In this document: piece by piece, positions 7,102 to 10,016 of the stretch
Layout of the letters: every line of letters starts with the position of its first letter
How positions within the stretch are numbered: the first letter of the stretch is position 1
DNA from: JANXVV01 sp038230975
GTDB taxonomy: Bacteria; Planctomycetota; Phycisphaerae; Tepidisphaerales; Tepidisphaeraceae
DNA: 10,016 bases
NCBI GenBank assembly: GCA_038230975.1
Contig: JBBRMF010000193.1
Span: 1 to 10,016, forward strand
Direction: 5' to 3'
Made by a program: the position numbers and the translations under genes
Notes under the pieces: generated by a model
Databases searched by the model: none
Told to the model about the DNA's origin: nothing
The model's input: the letters and a program-made list of their open reading frames with translations, nothing else

Positions 7102-8234
7102 ACCGTAGATGTCGCTCGCGCCACCCTCCGCCCGGGAGCGCTGATAAAATCCTCCATTGCCTTACGCGCATCGCCATCCAGCATTTGTCGCGGCGGGTGC
7201 TTCATCGTCCAGGCGCAAACCGCGTCTAGGGGTCCGGCCAAGCCCGCATCTCGCGCGAGTTTGCAGCAGCGGATCGCATCGACCACCACGCCGGCGGAGT
7301 TGGGGGAATCTTCAACGCTCAAACGAAGTTCAAGATTCATCGGCACACCGCCAAAGCCCGTGCCTTCGATCCGGAGGAAGCAGACTTTGTTATCCTTTTG
7401 GAAGGGCACGAAATCACTCGGGCCGATGTGTATTTTGTCCGGTTCCAACGGCACATCAAGTTGGCTTTGCACGGCTTCGGTCTTGCTGATTTTCTTGCTC
7501 GCAAGGCGGTCGCGATTGAGCATGTTCAAGAAATCAGTATTGCCACCGGTGTTGAGCTGGTAGGTGGAATCGATCCGCACACCGCGCTCGTTGAAGAGAC
7601 GGGCAAGGGTGCGATGGGTGATGGTTGCGCCAATCTGCGCTTTAACATCATCGCCAACGCAGGGGATGCCCGCTTCGGTGAATTTCCGGGCCCATTTCGG
7701 ATCGGAAACGACGAAGCATGGCACACAGTTGATGAAGCTCACGCCGGTATCCAGGCAGGCTTGGGCATAATGTTCGGTGGCTTGTTGCGAACCCACGGGC
7801 ATGTAGCTGATCAGCATTTCCGCACCGCTGGCTCGCAGCGCCTTGGCGATATCCACTGGCGGTAGGGCGGCGGGCTCGAATCGCTGATGAATCGGGTAAT
7901 TCATCATGTGCGCCGGGCAGCCATCCAGCACGGGCCCCATCTGAACGATCACGCCAGTGGAAGGCACTTCGCGGTCAATATCCTTCGTGTTATTCGGAAG
8001 GGCGAAGATCGCTTCTTCCAGGGATTTGCCGACCTTCCGCGCATCGATATCGAACGCGGCCACGATCTGCAGATCTTCCGCCCGCCAACCTCCTAGCTCG
8101 GGGTGAAGCAGCCCGACCGTGTCGGCGTCGTCACCGGCGTCGTCGCGTCGTTTGGCGTAATAGGCTAAACCTTGAATCAGTGAACTGGCACAGTTCCCAA
8201 TACCGGCGATGGCGATCTTGATAGTGTTACTCAT
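7098..8234 (-). CDS. ino1: myo-Inositol-1-phosphate synthase (NAD-dependent)
   Basis: The 378-residue enzyme converts glucose 6-phosphate to 1D-myo-inositol 3-phosphate using bound NAD, the entry step to inositol lipids and other inositol compounds; it is cytoplasmic. It matches the short actinobacterial/archaeal type (about 360-380 residues) rather than the ~500-residue eukaryotic type. Visible landmarks are the Rossmann motif AIAGIGNCASSLIQG (8-22), VAAFDIDARKVG (58-69), FALPNNT (77-83), VGDDVKAQIGATITHR (193-208), LNTGGNTDFLNML (227-239), the lysine-rich SKKISKTEAV (246-255), HIGPSDFVPF (269-278) and VEDSPNSAGVVVDAIR (307-322). The ATG at 8234 fits homologue N-termini; an upstream in-frame ATG at 8327 would add 31 residues lacking family features. 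Neither start has a Shine-Dalgarno. It stands alone: no inositol monophosphatase or phosphatidylinositol synthase gene is in this window. Confidence 0.93.
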   Translation of the reverse strand: MSNTIKIAIAGIGNCASSLIQGLAYYAKRRDDAGDDADTVGLLHPELGGWRAEDLQIVAAFDIDARKVGKSLEEAIFALPNNTKDIDREVPSTGVIVQMGPVLDGCPAHMMNYPIHQRFEPAALPPVDIAKALRASGAEMLISYMPVGSQQATEHYAQACLDTGVSFINCVPCFVVSDPKWARKFTEAGIPCVGDDVKAQIGATITHRTLARLFNERGVRIDSTYQLNTGGNTDFLNMLNRDRLASKKISKTEAVQSQLDVPLEPDKIHIGPSDFVPFQKDNKVCFLRIEGTGFGGVPMNLELRLSVEDSPNSAGVVVDAIRCCKLARDAGLAGPLDAVCAWTMKHPPRQMLDGDARKAMEDFISAPGRRVARATSTV

Positions 8235-8343
8235 AGGGTCGTTGGTCTTTTGGCTCACGGTAATACGAACTGGAACGTGGAATGTTGTATCCCTCTGGTT
8301 TTGCGACGACTTATCACGACTATCCATTCACGGGGCAATTTTC

Positions 8344-8372
8344 TTGGAATCGCCAGTTTGATGCCGTAACAT
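8344..8372 (+). promoter_or_regulatory. Candidate sigma70-like promoter for the Uma2 gene
   Basis: TTGGAA (8344-8349) and TAACAT (8367-8372) are separated by exactly 17 bases, each matching four of six consensus positions. Transcription would start near 8379, just upstream of the GCGAGG ribosome binding site. The hexamers are imperfect, so this is a candidate only. The remaining bases 8235-8343 must hold the ino1 promoter, which I cannot place. Confidence 0.4.
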
Positions 8373-8380
8373 AGTGAAAA

Positions 8381-8386
8381 GCGAGG
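8381..8386 (+). promoter_or_regulatory. Ribosome binding site of the Uma2 gene
   Basis: GCGAGG lies 7 bases before the ATG at 8394, a good spacing. It supports that start over the later in-frame ATG codons at residues 5, 10 and 18. Confidence 0.55.
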
Positions 8387-8393
8387 TTCAAAT

Positions 8394-9113
8394 ATGTCGT
8401 CACAAATGACTGCCAATCCAATGCCCGCAGCCCAAAAGTCTGCGATGAAACGGCCGATCCCACCGCTCGAAAATGGTGACCGCCTCGCTCACGCGGAGTA
8501 TATCAAACGATATGCGGCAACGCCTCCAAAATTGAAAGTGGAACGAATTGAAGGGATGGTTTATATGCCTGCCGCGGCTGTTTCAGCGAATTTCCATGGG
8601 CAACCGCATGCGGATATGATTTGGTGGCTCACTTCATATCGTTTCATGACACCCGGCACGGGCGTCGCGGACAACAGCACCGTCTTTCTGGATAGCGACA
8701 ACGACCCGCAGCCGGATGCATGTCTGTATATTCTTCCCTCCCATGGCGGGCGCACGAAGTTGACTCCCGAAGGTTATATCGAGGGCTGCCCGGAACTCAT
8801 CGTTGAAATCGCGGCCAGCAGTATGAGCTATGACCTTGGCGCGAAGCTGAACGCCTATCGCCGCAATGGCGTGAAAGAATACATTGTCCACCGCACCTAT
8901 GACGGTGAACTGGATTGGTTTGTGCTGCGAGAGGGGCAGTTTGAAAAACGATCCCCGGACGCCGAGGGTGTGTATCGGAGCGAATCCTTCCCGGGGTTAT
9001 GGCTGGCCGGTCAATCGATGATTGAAGGAAATCTCGCGGAAGTTCTGGCAGTTCTTCAAATGGGACTGGCCAGTGTGGAACATGAGGCGTTTGCGAAGAA
9101 ACTCGTTCGATGA
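8394..9113 (+). CDS. Uma2 family (DUF820) putative endonuclease
   Basis: A 239-residue protein of the Uma2 family, which has a PD-(D/E)XK nuclease-type fold and is greatly expanded in cyanobacteria and planctomycetes; the cellular role is poorly known. In order: a non-conserved N-terminal extension (1-30), the opening helix and hairpin KVERIEGMVYMPAAAVSANFHG (48-69) with conserved acidic residues and His68, a strand region FLDSDNDPQPDACLY with the PD pair (Asp108), CPELIVEIAASSMSYDLGAKLNAYRRNGVKEYIV (132-165) with Glu138 and Lys151, and a C-terminal SFPGLWL (198-204) that matches the usual 'pGL.l' end. The common 'eyWlvD' is replaced by EYIVHRTYDGELDWF. The apparent catalytic D/E/K set is kept, so it is probably active. 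It is preceded by its own promoter-like sequence and followed, 6 bases after its stop, by a fragment of a second Uma2-like gene. Confidence 0.88.
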   Translation: MSSQMTANPMPAAQKSAMKRPIPPLENGDRLAHAEYIKRYAATPPKLKVERIEGMVYMPAAAVSANFHGQPHADMIWWLTSYRFMTPGTGVADNSTVFLDSDNDPQPDACLYILPSHGGRTKLTPEGYIEGCPELIVEIAASSMSYDLGAKLNAYRRNGVKEYIVHRTYDGELDWFVLREGQFEKRSPDAEGVYRSESFPGLWLAGQSMIEGNLAEVLAVLQMGLASVEHEAFAKKLVR

Positions 9114-9119
9114 GGAAGT

Positions 9120-9269
9120 ATGACGATATCCACGATTCAGCGAAAGCAACTGGGAGATGCGACCCGATTTGTGTCTATATCCGTCGATCAATATCAACGC
9201 ATGATGGAAAGCCACGCCAACACTTCAATATTCCCCTTCGCGCCTTTGATCGGACTTTCAACGGTCTGA
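9120..9269 (+). pseudogene. Truncated second Uma2-like gene (N-terminal remnant)
   Basis: An ATG at 9120, preceded by a GGAAG purine run, opens a 49-codon frame ending at 9267-9269. The first ~31 residues contain RFVSISVDQYQRMMES, which resembles the start of many planctomycete Uma2 proteins ('...ity.qY..Mie.Gil...dRvELieG'). The match stops near 9212, where the frame enters the 3' end of the oppositely oriented methyltransferase gene; residues after that (HANTSIFPF onward) are just antisense of that gene. I read it as the beginning of a lost tandem Uma2 paralogue, cut off by a deletion or rearrangement. It could instead be a real 49-residue peptide or a chance likeness, as the resemblance is short and recalled, not aligned. 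Confidence 0.5.
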
Positions 9270-9748
9270 ACTAATTCAAACCCTGCCGCCCGAATATCCT
9301 CGGTTGTGGCTTGAACGACCTTTGCCACTTCCTCGGCTGGCAGGATTCCCTTGCGAAGCAGGGAAGGGTCGGCCTCATAATGTGGTTTGATAAGCGCGAT
9401 GACGATGCCGTCTTCAGCGATCAATTTGCGCGCCGCCGGCAAAATATGCTTCTGCCTCGTCCACGCCACATCGATCGTGATTCGGGCCACTTTTTCCGGC
9501 AGCCGGGCGTGCATGGCATTGGTGCGCTCCATGACTACGACGCGGGTGTCCTTGCGGAGCTTCCAATCCAGCGCGCCATAGCCGGTGTCGATGGCGTAGA
9601 CTTTTATTGCGCCGCGCTGCAGCAGGCAGTCGACAAATCCGCCAGCATTGCATCCTAGATCGGCGCATAGGCATCCGCTGACGTCAATTTGAAAATGTTG
9701 CAGCGCATGCTCCAGCTTGAGACCTGCGCGCGAGACGAATTCAGGCAT
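9194..9748 (-). CDS. tlyA: TlyA-like 2'-O-ribose rRNA methyltransferase lacking S4 domain
   Basis: A 184-residue SAM-dependent FtsJ/RrmJ-fold methyltransferase. TlyA enzymes 2'-O-methylate cytidines in 16S and 23S rRNA and are often misnamed hemolysins. Landmarks are VSRAGLKLEHAL (5-16), the SAM-binding DLGCNAGGFVDCLLQRGA (30-47), VYAIDTGYGALDWKLR (50-65), VMERTNA (72-78), TIDVAWT (91-97), ALIKPHYEA (118-126) and KGNIEVLAWL (171-180). The K-D-K-E catalytic tetrad of this fold appears as Lys11, Asp93, Lys121 and Glu175, so activity is likely. Typical TlyA has ~240-270 residues with an N-terminal S4 RNA-binding domain; here the protein begins exactly where the methyltransferase domain starts. 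The ATG at 9748 (MPEF) is preferred to the one at 9766 because a TATAAT box lies 6 bases before it. The 3' end abuts the broken Uma2 fragment. Confidence 0.87.
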   Translation of the reverse strand: MPEFVSRAGLKLEHALQHFQIDVSGCLCADLGCNAGGFVDCLLQRGAIKVYAIDTGYGALDWKLRKDTRVVVMERTNAMHARLPEKVARITIDVAWTRQKHILPAARKLIAEDGIVIALIKPHYEADPSLLRKGILPAEEVAKVVQATTEDIRAAGFELVQTVESPIKGAKGNIEVLAWLSIMR

Positions 9749-9754
9749 GACTGC

Positions 9755-9760
9755 ATTATA
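9755..9760 (-). promoter_or_regulatory. TATAAT -10 box, likely leaderless tlyA transcript
   Basis: The minus strand reads TATAAT, a perfect -10 hexamer, followed after 6 bases by the ATG at 9748-9746. Transcription from it would begin at or next to the A of that ATG, giving a leaderless mRNA. No clear -35 is seen at 16-18 bases upstream (GC-rich there), so the call rests on the -10 alone. Confidence 0.4.
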
Positions 9761-9875
9761 GAGCATTCCACAAGAGGGAGCCCACCGGCTTCGTCGCAGG
9801 GCGATTTCAGTAGATCCTCGAATGAATCCTCCTGCGAATTTCCAACGTTCCCTTTTTCTGGGCGATCCTTATTCT

Positions 9876-9900
9876 GGCTCTCCGCGAAACCCGCTGACTC
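9876..9900. repeat. Putative terminal inverted repeat of the IS
   Basis: The segment starts GGCTCTCCGCGAAACCCGCT. It fits the opening of ISL3-type terminal repeats and lies where the downstream end of the transposase gene predicts. The partner repeat is outside the window, so its length (25 bases given here) is a guess. Confidence 0.45.
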
Positions 9901-9909
9901 TTGTGTATC

Positions 9910-10016
9910 TCAGCCGAACAGGTGAAGAACGCGCAATCGAAAGTGGCCGAAGTTGCGCATGCCGCAGGCTCGCCACAAAATGGCCCGCAGTCCCCGGTTG
10001 AAACCTTCGGTACGGC
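9910..10016 (-). CDS. ISL3-family transposase, C-terminal fragment (N-terminus beyond window)
   Basis: The minus strand from the right edge encodes 34 residues before a TGA at 9912-9910: it begins RTEGFNRGLRAILWRACG, continues MRNFGHFRLRVL and ends HLFG. This is the signature end of ISL3-family DDE transposases, 'TEGFNNKiKvikRrAyGfrnf.hFrlRvl..', in which the Glu of TEGFN is the last catalytic acidic residue. The gene reads toward tlyA, so transcription leaving the IS could run into it. Only the end is visible; whether the full gene is intact cannot be told. Confidence 0.8.
   Translation of the reverse strand, partial: RTEGFNRGLRAILWRACGMRNFGHFRLRVLHLFG

Larger units (their letters stand above)
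9876..10016. mobile_element. ISL3-like insertion sequence, one end, continues past window
   Basis: The element is inferred from a transposase C-terminus (stop at 9910) and, 34 bases beyond that stop, a sequence beginning GGCTCTCCGCGAAAC on the plus strand. ISL3-family inverted repeats characteristically begin with GGCTCTT- or GGxTCTT-like bases, and their transposase genes end close to one terminus. If 9876 is the outer boundary, the flanking bases CTTATTCT (9868-9875) would be the 8-base target duplication expected for this family. The other end is not in the window, so completeness cannot be judged. Confidence 0.6.

Noticed and set aside
9767..9875. Search for an S4-domain remnant or small gene between tlyA and the IS end
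   Set aside because: No frame on either strand shows a recognisable motif; only tlyA promoter sequence is proposed there.

Overview
The window looks like chromosomal DNA from a member of the Planctomycetota. The strongest sign is a pair of adjacent secreted proteins at 2277-7093: a very large PSCyt1/PSCyt2 (DUF1549)/PSD1 (DUF1553) c-type-cytochrome-like protein, followed by a Tat-exported DUF1501 protein. These families occur in tandem, in many copies, in planctomycetes. Thr/Ser-rich low-complexity stretches in a secreted protein, weak or absent Shine-Dalgarno sequences at several starts, and a Uma2-family nuclease fit the same picture. Assignment below phylum is not supported.

Layout, left to right. 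(1) 1-509, minus strand: a ParD/ParE-type toxin-antitoxin pair; the toxin runs off the left edge. (2) 704-2218, minus: a secreted alpha/beta-hydrolase-fold protein whose nucleophile elbow carries Asp where Ser is expected. (3) 2277-7093, plus: the divergently transcribed two-gene secreted module, PSCyt/PSD1 then DUF1501, with a LamG-like domain nested inside the PSD1 region. (4) 7098-8234, minus: an actinobacterial-type myo-inositol-1-phosphate synthase, convergent with DUF1501 with only 4 bases between the two stop codons. (5) 8394-9113, plus: an intact Uma2 protein, followed at once by what looks like the first ~30 codons of a second, destroyed Uma2 gene. (6) 9194-9748, minus: a short TlyA-type rRNA methyltransferase lacking the S4 domain, with a TATAAT box placed for a leaderless transcript. 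(7) 9876-10016: one end of an ISL3-like insertion sequence, with the last 34 codons of its transposase and a plausible terminal inverted repeat.

How the genes relate: only two groups look like functional units. The ParDE pair is a standard two-gene operon with the antitoxin first. The PSCyt/PSD1 and DUF1501 genes are 26 bases apart on one strand and probably form an operon; the divergent hydrolase gene also encodes an exported protein and may belong to the same periplasmic or surface process. The genes right of 7098 look like unrelated single genes. The toxin-antitoxin pair, the truncated Uma2 copy and the IS end suggest that both edges of the window have been rearranged. No rRNA, tRNA or CRISPR array was seen, and there is no gene-free stretch over 300 bases.
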